Source: Bacillota bacterium
Lineage (GTDB): Bacteria > Bacillota > Clostridia > Christensenellales > SZUA-584
Assembly (NCBI GenBank): GCA_023408075.1
Contig: JAEYKW010000006.1
Coordinates: 200,906-264,905 of the forward strand
Direction of reading: 5' to 3'
DNA: 64,000 bases
In this document: piece by piece, positions 10,901 through 18,111 of the stretch
Position numbering within the stretch: position 1 is the first letter of the stretch
Layout: each line of letters starts with the position of its first letter
Notes under the pieces: model-generated
The model's input: the letters and a program-made list of their open reading frames with translations, nothing else
Database searches by the model: none
Told to the model about the DNA's origin: nothing
Program-made: the position numbers and the translations under genes

Positions 10901-11678
10901 AATTGGGCACAAAACTCTGATTCGGGCTGTAAGCGTCCACCAGCGTATAGCCGTCGAGCGCCCATCCCGTGGGCGGTGTCACCGTCACCGTCCACTCGAT
11001 TGTGTTGTCGGCGGCGTTGTAGGCACCGCTTTTTTCGAGCGTAATCTGCGGCGGTGTGGGCGGTTCGCGCCGGAATATGATGCTTTCGCTACCAAGTGTG
11101 AGCGTCCGTTCCGTTTCATCGCCGTATTCTATGTTATCAAATGTTCCGTTAAAGCCGAATTTACCCCAAACGGAAAAGTGTCCGGCCATATTGTTGGAAA
11201 ACCGAAAGCGTATTGTATGCGTATCCATCAGTGACCAGCTGCCAAGCAGCCATTGCGTTGGGCCCGGGTCCGCATAAACTTCATGCGGCGTGCCGATTGT
11301 CCCGGAGATCGTTATATCCACCGGCAAACTGATATCGAAATAGTTTGCGTTTGAATAATCATAAGTTTCTGATCCGTCTCCATCAATCAGATGGAACGCA
11401 TATTCCATTTCCAAATGCGAACCGTTCAAGATGTTTGTGTAAACACCGCCTGTCGGCGTTATAACGGTATTGTCCGGCTTTTTCACCGTCACCGACGATG
11501 TGCCTCCAAGCAAATCATACAAATCCGTCGGATCGGTTGTCCCATGCACGACCAGATATTCCGAATGACCGGTTAAATCATCGGTTGACGGACTGGCGGC
11601 CATCGCAATCCCCGCGATGATGATCTGCAACACCAAGCAAGCAGCCAATCCCCATGCAACAAATTTCTTCTTTTTCAT
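7875..11678 (-). CDS. Large SPDTG-anchored adhesin-like surface protein
   Basis: This 1267-residue secreted protein begins with a signal peptide (MKKKKF..., hydrophobic core, AMA-A cleavage). It then carries about five repeats of roughly 120-170 residues that share a [I/H]xWT[V/I]xVN-like strand and a D-x-[L/I]-P-x-G motif, resembling Cna-type collagen-binding or isopeptide domains. Three SpaA/CnaB-like domains follow, seen at SRTLTVYKDD, GSLSFSKVNHKG and GSIRLTKTTEDS. The C-terminus has a sorting signal SPDTG (from residue 1232), a hydrophobic helix and the basic tail NKRIKKIG. The start at 11678 was chosen because GGGGA lies 7 bases upstream; an ATG at 11696 would add six residues. It probably mediates attachment to host or matrix; the ligand is unknown. 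Confidence 0.88.
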   Translation of the reverse strand: MKKKKFVAWGLAACLVLQIIIAGIAMAASPSTDDLTGHSEYLVVHGTTDPTDLYDLLGGTSSVTVKKPDNTVITPTGGVYTNILNGSHLEMEYAFHLIDGDGSETYDYSNANYFDISLPVDITISGTIGTPHEVYADPGPTQWLLGSWSLMDTHTIRFRFSNNMAGHFSVWGKFGFNGTFDNIEYGDETERTLTLGSESIIFRREPPTPPQITLEKSGAYNAADNTIEWTVTVTPPTGWALDGYTLVDAYSPNQSFVPNSFVHGTTVADASLDLTTANQVSYTFPDTDPNTTGVQTIKYKTSPISFGTEDGSATAAEQSTFTNAATVKHAADTLAGPVTATVTTNWVSKRTLSNSDPNVIRWEVTATVPNGGSVTGAYIHDILPTGMVLDTSHPVQISLNNGAYTDVESTSTSEWGKYAYTTGTPATLDYRFATGGAFTGNARLVYYTKVENPDTYINVNTAVTFRNAAQLDWTNMPDPTDPPGDYVDGTIPNGGLVSKSAAGGTQNYNHQNGGYIHWTITVNRNKVTMNNSSVVDVIPPGQELVIDTDGHPFTVNKNGVTETTSTTVPYADTNLAVTDSNHFTYTFPVSFTDTYTLDYYTQIIDVTAANNDSAGLDTLYSNGSVNFGNGASLYRGGSLDSSSAPNKTFGSQMINKGVGTYNYSDHTIKWTVSVNRNRLPMTDAYMTDLLPTGMDLLIDATHPFEVSVNGVLDASVHAPTEIATDGRSFTYRFGAATTTDQFTISFYTHLQNAQLETQWSGTRSYTNTAQLRGTEINDHIDATATANIANPVISKGRTYTAGSDSIDWSISINAGKIPLHNAVVTDELDPGLQIQSSSLKLYEVDIDPSTGNVQPAISGTLVTGGYTVDLPDADNSNTLSVNLPEGSTKVYRLEFTTFIISDDLNFTNEAVLSGRTDSPDGDADAQNVSVDNLWSSGGSGSRTLTVYKDDGKGNPVPGSIYQLLNFNQQPIMKSGNPVRATTDAHGNAVFTNLPAWVFYAKEVYAPDGFLLNPDVFGGERLSSDKTFTTADASALGSLSFSKVNHKGARLSGGEFTLTGKAYDDTNVNMTASSVNGVVSFTGVPLGTYTIRETRAPTGYFVSDTVIAATVEYADTDRLGVKSVLSADKIVDQPVLWEHFGSIRLTKTTEDSKPLAGAEFGLYNADGALVKSAASQKDGIVLFTNVQFGKYTIREMKAPKGYLVSPEAKTVTIDEDDVTVEAGSFVNTRDTGSPDTGDNIMVYFVIALGSLAGIVVVYVINKRIKKIG

Positions 11679-11875
11679 TTGTTTTTCCCCAATCATATGT
11701 TTTTAAATATAACAAAAACACAGATGAATGATAGCTCGATATGGCTGCGATAAATGGTGTGAAATCGAATATTGCTTTTATTTGCTATTTTACATCATAT
11801 TTCTTATTTCGTATATACAAAATATTATGATTTTGGGACAAAAGTATTTAAAAAGGCCCAACTCATCTAAAAACA

Positions 11876-11906
11876 CAACAAAAAAAGCACTGCATGAGCA
11901 GTACTT
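11876..11906 (-). terminator. Intrinsic terminator of the small unknown gene
   Basis: On the minus strand a stem AAGTACTGC / GCAGTGCTT with a four-base loop is followed by seven T residues. It lies 17 bases after the stop of the small gene that begins at 12192. Confidence 0.85.
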
Positions 11907-11922
11907 CTTGAAATAGCGCGGT

Positions 11923-12192
11923 TTAACCTAATTTTCTGCAATATTCGTGGCCTTTGTTTGTGAATTCCAGCCAAAAAGGAACCATGTTCTTCGTTTCTTT
12001 TTTCGTGTGCTTCATCAGATACTCATCATCAATAAGCTTGCGCAGTGTGATGATGAAACCTTTCCACTCGTCCTCATTCATCGTCTCTATCAGATTATCG
12101 ACGGCAAATGTCAGCGACACGCCATCCGGCAGCTGCTTTTCTATTTCCGCTAATTTCTTTAATACCTTTTCCTCTTGACCGTTGCTTAACAT
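11923..12192 (-). CDS. Small protein of unknown function, possible winged-helix fold
   Basis: The 89-residue product (from ATG 12192) is charged and soluble, with helices followed by the segment FWLEFTNKGHEYCRKLG, which resembles the wing and last helix of small winged-helix proteins; that similarity is only by eye. It has a promoter on the minus strand, TTGTGT (12260-12265) and TATAAT (12238-12243) with 16-base spacing, and a strong terminator, so it looks like a stand-alone gene. The best ribosome binding site (GGAGGAGG) is 16-19 bases before the ATG, which is long; an ATT codon at 12207 in the same frame is closer. The start is therefore uncertain and the function unknown. Confidence 0.55.
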   Translation of the reverse strand: MLSNGQEEKVLKKLAEIEKQLPDGVSLTFAVDNLIETMNEDEWKGFIITLRKLIDDEYLMKHTKKETKNMVPFWLEFTNKGHEYCRKLG

Positions 12193-12243
12193 GATTGTTC
12201 TTTGAATGCCTCCTCCAGTTGTCAAACCGCACGACTTATTATA

Positions 12244-12491
12244 CACAGTTTATACAGGAACACAATAGGGGATTCGATCAACTTTCATGAGAATATTTTC
12301 ATTATTATTATATTAGGCCTTTTTTCATGCCAAAATGCCGTTTTACGAATGTAATATTAACCAATTTTCAATGATTCTTGCATAAAATATTAATCCGCTG
12401 GATGGTATCTCATTGACGAGCTAATCCTTTGTTTTTCAGCCACTTTTGAGGCCACTCAGATGCTGCTTCCCGGCATTTCCGGGGACATATA
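12244..12491. other. Intergenic region without a recognisable gene
   Basis: The stretch between the small gene's promoter and the acyl-CoA synthetase terminator is A+T-rich. I see no gene, repeat or structured RNA in it. Confidence 0.5.
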
Positions 12492-12526
12492 GAAAAGACG
12501 GGACGGCAGCTGGGCCGGTCCCGTCT
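12492..12526 (-). terminator. Intrinsic terminator of the acyl-CoA synthetase gene
   Basis: A perfect 9-base stem AGACGGGAC / GTCCCGTCT with a G+C-rich loop is followed by TTTTC on the minus strand, 14 bases after the stop codon. Confidence 0.75.
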
Positions 12527-12539
12527 GTGTATCGATTGA

Positions 12540-14201
12540 TTAAGCGTCGCCTTCTTCGCCCGCCGTGAGGCCAAGCTCTTGCTCGCCCCATTCGCGCAGC
12601 TTGTATTTTTGTATCTTGCCGCTGGCCGTCATCGGGAATGTATCCACAAAAAGCACATAGCGCGGTGCTTTGTGTTTGGAAAGGCCGTCCCGCACGTATT
12701 GAACCATGGCTTCCTCGGTTTCGCTCGCACCGGGCTTTAATATGATGCAGGCCAGCACCTCTTCGCCGTATTTATGGTCTCTGACGCCGACCACCTGCAC
12801 ATCCGTCACGGACGGATGCGTATAAAGGAACTCCTCGATTTCGCGCGGGTAAATATTCTCGCCGCCGCGGATGATCATATCCTTCAAGCGCCCGGTGATT
12901 CTGTAATACCCGTCCTCATCGCGCACACCTAGGTCCCCCGTATGCAGCCAGCCACCCTTGTCAATCACCTGAGCGGTGGCTTCGGGCATTTTGTAATAGC
13001 CTTTCATCACATGATAACCACGTGTGACAATTTCACCGACCGTATTCGGCGGCACATCGTTGCCCGTTTCGGGGTCTATCACCTTGGCTTCCACATTCGG
13101 ATATGCGCGCCCGACCGTGGACACGCGAATTTCGAGCGGATCGTTGACGGTGGACTGCGTGATGCCCGGCGACGACTCGGTCTGGCCGTACACGCTTGTG
13201 ATATGGCGCATGTTCATCTTGTCCGCCGCCGCCTTCATGACCTCGACAGGGCAAGTGGACCCCGCCATAATGCCGGTGCGCATATGCGACAGGTCGTATG
13301 TGGGGAAATCGGGATGCTCCATCATCGCGATAAACATCGTCGGCACGCCGTGCACCGCCGTGCACTTCTCGGCTTGGAGCACACCAAGCACGCGCGTCGG
13401 ATGGAAATGGTCCACAAATACCATCGCGGTGTCGTTGGTGATGGACGCCATCACGCCGAGCACGCACCCGAAGCAGTGAAACAGCGGCACTGTGATGCAA
13501 AGGCGGTCCTGCGCGGAAAACGCCATCGACTCGCCGATGATCCGGCCGTTATTGATCAGGTTATAGTGCGTGAGCATCACGCCCTTGGGGAAGCCGGTTG
13601 TGCCCGAGGTATACTGCATGTTGATCACATCGTGCGGGTCGCACTCTGCCTGCCGCGACGCACGCTCTTCCTCGCTCACTTTTTCGGAAAGCGCCAATAC
13701 ATCGCTCCAGTGGTACATGCCGGGATGCTTCTCTTCGTCAAGAAAGACGACCGTTTTTAAGAACGGCAGCTTTTTGCTGCTTAATTTACCGGGCTCGCTT
13801 TTGACAAGCTCGGGGCATACGGCGTTGATATGATCGACATAGTTGTTGTCCTTCGTGCCGCCCATCATGATGAGCATGGTGGAATCGGACTGCTTCAAAA
13901 GGTACTCGAGCTCGAATTTTTTGTAATTGGTGTTGACCGTGACGAGCACGGCGCCGATTTTGGCCGTGGCAAACTGCGACTGCACCCACTGCGGGTAATT
14001 CGTCGCCCAAATCGCCACATGGTCACCCTTTTTGATGCCCATTGCCATAAGCCCGCGCGCCACCCGGTCGCACTCGGCCTTGAACTCGGCCGTCGTATAG
14101 CGCAGCCCTTCCAAAGGATGGACGCTGCATTCCTTGTCCGGATATTCCTTCGCTTTCATATCCAGCCAATCGCCAATTGTCATGTGAATAAATTCCGGCA
14201 T
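12540..14201 (-). CDS. Acyl-CoA synthetase (AMP-binding enzyme)
   Basis: This 553-residue soluble enzyme activates a carboxylic acid to its acyl-adenylate and then to the CoA thioester. The ATP-binding motif YTSGTTGFPKG is at residues 197-207. YGQTESSPG, the adenylate motif WLHTGDLG, the hinge GRLKDMIIRGGENIYPRE and the C-terminal catalytic lysine in TASGKIQKYK are all present. Its length and motifs fit the medium/long-chain fatty acid or FadD-like group; the chain length used is not predictable. The start follows GGAGGGG. Uniquely here, the gene sits directly behind a T-box leader with a probable leucine specifier, hinting at a role linked to leucine or branched-chain metabolism. Confidence 0.9.
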   Translation of the reverse strand: MPEFIHMTIGDWLDMKAKEYPDKECSVHPLEGLRYTTAEFKAECDRVARGLMAMGIKKGDHVAIWATNYPQWVQSQFATAKIGAVLVTVNTNYKKFELEYLLKQSDSTMLIMMGGTKDNNYVDHINAVCPELVKSEPGKLSSKKLPFLKTVVFLDEEKHPGMYHWSDVLALSEKVSEEERASRQAECDPHDVINMQYTSGTTGFPKGVMLTHYNLINNGRIIGESMAFSAQDRLCITVPLFHCFGCVLGVMASITNDTAMVFVDHFHPTRVLGVLQAEKCTAVHGVPTMFIAMMEHPDFPTYDLSHMRTGIMAGSTCPVEVMKAAADKMNMRHITSVYGQTESSPGITQSTVNDPLEIRVSTVGRAYPNVEAKVIDPETGNDVPPNTVGEIVTRGYHVMKGYYKMPEATAQVIDKGGWLHTGDLGVRDEDGYYRITGRLKDMIIRGGENIYPREIEEFLYTHPSVTDVQVVGVRDHKYGEEVLACIILKPGASETEEAMVQYVRDGLSKHKAPRYVLFVDTFPMTASGKIQKYKLREWGEQELGLTAGEEGDA

Positions 14202-14249
14202 GGTATCCCCTCCATATTATTCTTAAAACTGTTTGCCTCACTTTTGGGT

Positions 14250-14525
14250 ATAAAAAAAGCCTTCGTCCATACAGAGACGAAAGGCTTCGCGGTACCACTC
14301 TGCTTGCGGGTACAGTCCCGCCAGCTCAATCAAGGGCTTTCGGCAACATCACCGCACCCTTTCCTCAATTAACGCATAAGGTCTTCGTCAGCGCCTACTC
14401 GTTTCAACTCTGAAGCTCCGGGGTGAGTTCACCTTGCTGCCGCGTCCGCCTTGCACCATCCGGCGGCTCTCTTCACGCTGGCTCGAAAGGCTACTGATCC
14501 CCATCACAGCCGATAAAATGTATAA
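14250..14525 (-). promoter_or_regulatory. T-box riboswitch, probable leucine specifier
   Basis: On the minus strand the leader shows the T-box features in order. Stem I has AGAGAGC and an apical GGTGCAAGG-type loop. The specifier region reads GAA-CTC-ACC (14422-14430), giving CUC for leucine. The conserved T-box AGTGGTACCGCG lies at 14288-14299. A terminator stem AAGCCTTTCGTC / GACGAAGGCTT with seven T residues ends the leader (14252-14287). CAGAG before the T-box can pair with CTCTG in the terminator to form the antiterminator. The bulge sequence UGGU calls for a tRNA discriminator A, which tRNA-Leu has. Uncharged tRNA would allow read-through into the acyl-CoA synthetase gene 49 bases away. 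Confidence 0.9.
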
Positions 14526-14533
14526 TTAAAGTT

Positions 14534-14562
14534 ATTATATGATAGCTTATAAACCATGTCAA
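14534..14562 (-). promoter_or_regulatory. Consensus sigma-A promoter of the T-box transcript
   Basis: On the minus strand a perfect TTGACA (14557-14562) and a perfect TATAAT (14534-14539) are spaced by 17 bases, just upstream of the T-box leader. A full-strength promoter leaves control to the riboswitch. Confidence 0.88.
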
Positions 14563-14727
14563 CCGTTGAGCATTAATTATTTGCGCTCTGAAATATCCAT
14601 TCAGCCGGAACATTCCCACTGAAAATATATATTTATAGACACTCTATCAATTATGCTATATATTTACTGGTATTGGCGCGTGTTAATTCATATGTGATTG
14701 AAATCATTTTTGACAAACGAGGGCTGT

Positions 14728-15198
14728 ATGAAAAAAGACCTGGGAGCAGCGCCCCTGACAATTGGAGGCTGGCTGTTCCTCGTCGCATTGCGGCTGATTT
14801 TAGGGATTGCAAACAACGGCAATGGCGTTTTACAGACGTTCGGTTTGCAGCTCAATACGCAGGGACAGATCATTCGTATACTGTCCGCGCTTCCGGTCAT
14901 CTTCGCTTTTGTGGTCCTCGCGCTGCTTTTAAAAAGGCATAAAGCGTTTCCCATTGCCTATATCATGTTCGAATCCTTTGTTATTTTCTTAAATCTGTTC
15001 TCATTTTTCATCGTGGCCGTTGATTTAAGCGCTATCAAATGGGATGCATTTGAGAATCTACAGGTTATCATAGCCACGATAATCGGCAGCCTTTGGATAC
15101 TCTATATGCTGCTGTCTAAGAGAGTAAAGAAAACTTTTGTGTACGGGTGGAGAGAGACGCTTGATCAGCGTTTGGCTGACAAAGCAAACAGCACTTGA
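14728..15198 (+). CDS. DUF2569-like small membrane protein
   Basis: The 156-residue product has four predicted membrane helices, with TIGGWLFLVALRLILG near the N-terminus. That GGWL-type opening is characteristic of the DUF2569 family, whose function is not established. The start at 14728 follows GAGGG; an in-frame TTG at 14698 is less likely. The gene stands alone, divergent from the T-box operon, with no partner that suggests a role. Confidence 0.65.
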   Translation: MKKDLGAAPLTIGGWLFLVALRLILGIANNGNGVLQTFGLQLNTQGQIIRILSALPVIFAFVVLALLLKRHKAFPIAYIMFESFVIFLNLFSFFIVAVDLSAIKWDAFENLQVIIATIIGSLWILYMLLSKRVKKTFVYGWRETLDQRLADKANST

Positions 15199-15424
15199 AT
15201 TCGCCCGTCAGGCAAACTATCGGCTAGCCAAATGGGTATATCGACGTCCTCGCCTCAACAAGACTAAAACATTCAGTCCTGCGACGACAGGACAGCAACT
15301 CGATTCGGCTTTCATTTGAGCCTCTTATTGTTTTGTCATTTGCTCGGACAAATGCTTAATGCCACACAGGTTACAAATCACACAGCTGCCGCTGATGCGT
15401 TTTCTAAGTTAATACCAATCGAAA

Positions 15425-15448
15425 AGGCCGGGGGCTTTCCCCCGGCCT
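15425..15448 (-). terminator. Intrinsic terminator of the glnK-amt operon
   Basis: A perfect 10-base stem AGGCCGGGGG / CCCCCGGCCT with a four-base loop is followed by TTTT on the minus strand, 30 bases after the amt stop. The rest of 15199-15424 shows no gene. Confidence 0.82.
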
Positions 15449-15477
15449 CTTTGCGCTTTGATTTAAAAGCCAACAGG

Positions 15478-17079
15478 CTATGCGTCAAAGTTCGTCCCCT
15501 TGTCGGCAGTCACTTTGCCGGAAGCAAACGTCGCAAATCCGTCAAAGTCCTGACCCGACAGCTGGAAATTCGGATATGCATAAGCGCCCATCTCGGGCAG
15601 ATCAAGGCCGCCGACTTCCGCTTCCTTGGAGACCCGAATCCCCATCGTCTTATCAAGCAGCTTAATGAACAGATACGACGAGCCAAAGCCCCAAACGATC
15701 AGTGTCCCGATGCATATGAGCTGTGCGACCAGCTGGCCCGGATCACCGTATAACAATCCGCGAACCGCGCCTGCCACACCGTTGAAGCCGTCGCCGTAGG
15801 TGCCGTCCGCAAACAGCCCGAGAGCGAGTATGCCCCAGATACCGTTCACGCCGTGAACGGAGATCGCGCCGACAGGGTCGTCAATTTTGCAGCGGTGTTC
15901 GAAGAAATGCACTGCCACGCAGACGAGAAGCCCCGCCACCACACCGATAAGGGCTGCCGCAATGCTGTTGACGAATGCGCACGGGGCCGTAATCGCCACA
16001 AGGCCGGCCAGTGCGCCGTTGCATGTCATCGACGGATCGGGCTTGCCATATTTGGCCCACATATAGAACATGGCTGTTGCGCCGCCGATCGCGCCCGCAA
16101 TCATCGTGTTAACCGCAACGACGGAAAGACGGAAATCCGCACCGCAAAGTGTGCTGCCCGCATTGAACGCAAACCAGCAGAAGAACAGCAGTATCGTGCC
16201 GAACATCGCCATCGGCAGATGATGGCCCGGGAAAGCGTTGGGTGTGCCGTCTTTTCTGAACTTGCCGATGCGCGGCCCGATGATGATGGCGCTGGAGAGC
16301 GCGATCATGCCGCCCATGCCGTGCACGACGGAGGAACCCGCAAAATCAAGCGCGCCGTGTCCGAAGCCAAAATTGGCGCCCATCGTGGCCAGCCAGCCGC
16401 CGCCCCACATCCAGTTGCCGAACAGCGGATAGAACACCATCGAAATAAAGAACGAAATGATCACAACGGCAGAGAACTTGACGCGCTCCGCCATCGCGCC
16501 CGTCGGAATCGTGCATGTCGTGTCCATGAACACCATCTGGAAGAAGAACAGCGCGAATATACCGACATCGTACGTATCTCCCGCGAGCAGGAAGCCCGAC
16601 GTACCGATAATGCTGCCAAACCCGTCTATCGCCACGCCGCTGGAGAGCGCGGCTGTGCCTGCGCCGAGATACGAATTGCCGCCGCAGTTGCCAAACTGGA
16701 ATGCGAAGCCCACCAAATAGTAACCGATAGCGCCGATCAGGAACACCATGAAGTTCATCGCGATGGTATGCAGTGCGTTCTTAGCTTGTGTAAAGCCCGT
16801 CTCCACGAGCGCGAAACCGGCCTGAAAGAAGAATACCAGCATGCCGCAGAGCAATACCCACACATAGTTTAAACCGAGAGTCGTTTTTTCAGACTGAGCC
16901 GCTACGGTATCGAGTGTCACGCTGGACGGATCGGCGATTACGCCCGTATTGGCACCGCCCGGATCGGCCACGGCCTCAGGATTATCAATCGGCGATACCA
17001 CCAGCCCGAGGGCCACACCCAATGCCGCAAGCACCAATACAAAAATCACTGAAAATACCACAATCTTTTTATTTTTCAT
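15478..17079 (-). CDS. amt: Ammonium transporter
   Basis: This 533-residue Amt/MEP channel carries ammonium across the membrane. A signal-like first helix and a short external linker precede the eleven-helix core, which starts at LNYVWVLLCGMLVFFFQAGFAL. The conserved signatures DFAGSSVVHG and VHGVNGIWG, the latter in the pore-lining region, are present. The C-terminal tail beyond helix 11 is about 50 residues and is where GlnK usually docks. AAGGAGG lies 8 bases before the start. It is the third gene of the glnK operon, so its activity is probably gated by GlnK and its expression linked to nitrogen status. Confidence 0.93.
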   Translation of the reverse strand: MKNKKIVVFSVIFVLVLAALGVALGLVVSPIDNPEAVADPGGANTGVIADPSSVTLDTVAAQSEKTTLGLNYVWVLLCGMLVFFFQAGFALVETGFTQAKNALHTIAMNFMVFLIGAIGYYLVGFAFQFGNCGGNSYLGAGTAALSSGVAIDGFGSIIGTSGFLLAGDTYDVGIFALFFFQMVFMDTTCTIPTGAMAERVKFSAVVIISFFISMVFYPLFGNWMWGGGWLATMGANFGFGHGALDFAGSSVVHGMGGMIALSSAIIIGPRIGKFRKDGTPNAFPGHHLPMAMFGTILLFFCWFAFNAGSTLCGADFRLSVVAVNTMIAGAIGGATAMFYMWAKYGKPDPSMTCNGALAGLVAITAPCAFVNSIAAALIGVVAGLLVCVAVHFFEHRCKIDDPVGAISVHGVNGIWGILALGLFADGTYGDGFNGVAGAVRGLLYGDPGQLVAQLICIGTLIVWGFGSSYLFIKLLDKTMGIRVSKEAEVGGLDLPEMGAYAYPNFQLSGQDFDGFATFASGKVTADKGTNFDA

Positions 17080-17098
17080 TATATAATCCTCCTTCTTT

Positions 17099-17401
17099 TT
17101 ACTTAGTTAACTCGACGGCTTTTCTTTTGCTGCTTTTGAAATTCTTCCATGAGAATGCCTTGCCGTTAATCACATTGCCCATCTTGAGCGACGCGAGACA
17201 GTAGCGAATCCCGAGGAACGCCCCCACAGCCGCAAAAACCGCACCCGGTATCTCAGCGCTCATGACAGAAAAATTCACATTGTGAACGAGAGAATAGACG
17301 CCGAACGCTACGCTTAATACCGTAATCAAAGATGAGACCGCCAGCAGTGCGCCAAACGCCACTGCACTTTGCTTGCTAGAGCGCGTTTTCACCACTGTCA
17401 C
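17099..17401 (-). CDS. Small two-helix membrane protein between glnK and amt
   Basis: The 100-residue product has two hydrophobic segments (about residues 15-37 and 50-70) and a lysine-rich C-terminus. I recognise no family. It starts at GTG, overlaps the glnK coding end by 26 bases, and ends 20 bases before amt, so it is embedded in the nitrogen operon and probably translationally coupled to glnK. Its position suggests a part in ammonium transport or its regulation, but that is inference from context alone. A later GTG two codons downstream is an alternative start. Confidence 0.6.
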   Translation of the reverse strand: MTVVKTRSSKQSAVAFGALLAVSSLITVLSVAFGVYSLVHNVNFSVMSAEIPGAVFAAVGAFLGIRYCLASLKMGNVINGKAFSWKNFKSSKRKAVELTK

Positions 17402-17714
17402 CTGTCCTTACCCGGTAAGCATCCTCCATGCCGCTGACGAAGATCTTGCCGTCGCCGATGTTGCCTGTTCTGAGCTTCTCAGAAACTGTCTCAATGATTT
17501 TCCCGACCATTTCATCCTTCACGACCGTCTCTACCTTGATTTTGGGCAGAAGATTAATGTGGTACGTGACGCCCCGGTAACTCTCCGTGAGGCCCTTCTG
17601 CGAGCCGCAGCCCATAACCGATGTGACTGTCATGCCATTGATATCAAGAGCGTTTAACACTTCCTTGACATCCTCGAGCCTTTCCGGTCTGATAATGAGT
17701 TCAAGCTTTTTCAA
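17376..17714 (-). CDS. glnK: PII nitrogen regulatory protein
   Basis: This 112-residue PII protein senses 2-oxoglutarate and ATP/ADP and controls the ammonium channel. The T-loop spans about residues 36-55 with Tyr51 at the usual modification site (SYRGVTYHINLLPK), and the nucleotide-binding B-loop reads RTGNIGDGKIFV. Translation starts at TTG, 9 bases after an AAAGGAGG site. It is the first gene of an operon with a small membrane protein and amt, the usual GlnK-Amt pairing. A terminator hairpin between promoter and start codon suggests attenuation. Confidence 0.93.
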   Translation of the reverse strand: MKKLELIIRPERLEDVKEVLNALDINGMTVTSVMGCGSQKGLTESYRGVTYHINLLPKIKVETVVKDEMVGKIIETVSEKLRTGNIGDGKIFVSGMEDAYRVRTGDSGENAL

Positions 17715-17736
17715 AATCCAATCCTCCTTTTTTTAA

Positions 17737-17891
17737 TAAAAAAAACGACGGCACTTTCATATGAAAGCGCCGTCGCTAACAATTTCATCCATCATAATCA
17801 CAAATGCATGCGGCTGACCAAAAATTAAAAAGCCTTAAAAATGCACTTGTCTCTTCCCTTTCGGTATAACACCCTCATATAACAAAGTCAA
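17737..17891 (-). promoter_or_regulatory. glnK leader with promoter, structured RNA and intrinsic terminator
   Basis: On the minus strand, TTGACT (17886-17891) and TATACC (17863-17868) are spaced by 17 bases. The transcript would then hold a 10-base stem ACAAGTGCAT / ATGCATTTGT (17841-17850 with 17800-17809), enclosing a small GGCT/AGCC stem, followed by a 13-base terminator stem (17746-17775) with an ATAT loop and eight T residues. The terminator sits 32 bases before the glnK start codon, so read-through must be controlled. I cannot match the leader to a known riboswitch or antitermination class. Confidence 0.7.
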
Positions 17892-18111
17892 AGATAGTTT
17901 TTTACAGTATATTGATAATTTTAACTCTATTCGGTAACGTAGACGAAAAAATACTATCAATACGACGTCGCGCAGTTCTTTTTGCCATTTATCTGCTCAT
18001 CCTGAAATTCGAGCTCTCAGCGCGCGATAAAAGATAAGTGCTGGTCAACAGAAACCGGTTCTGGTAAAATAAACCGGAGCTGTTCGATTTTCATTTTTTC
18101 CGGAGGACACC

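Noticed and set aside
10026..10901. Plus-strand open frame under the surface protein
   Set aside because: It lies opposite the signature repeats of the surface protein and encodes an Arg/His-rich product without domains.
17737..17850. glnK leader as an ANTAR target or glutamine riboswitch
   Set aside because: I could not find the paired hexaloop hairpins of ANTAR sites or the conserved core of known glutamine riboswitches, so the leader is left unclassified.
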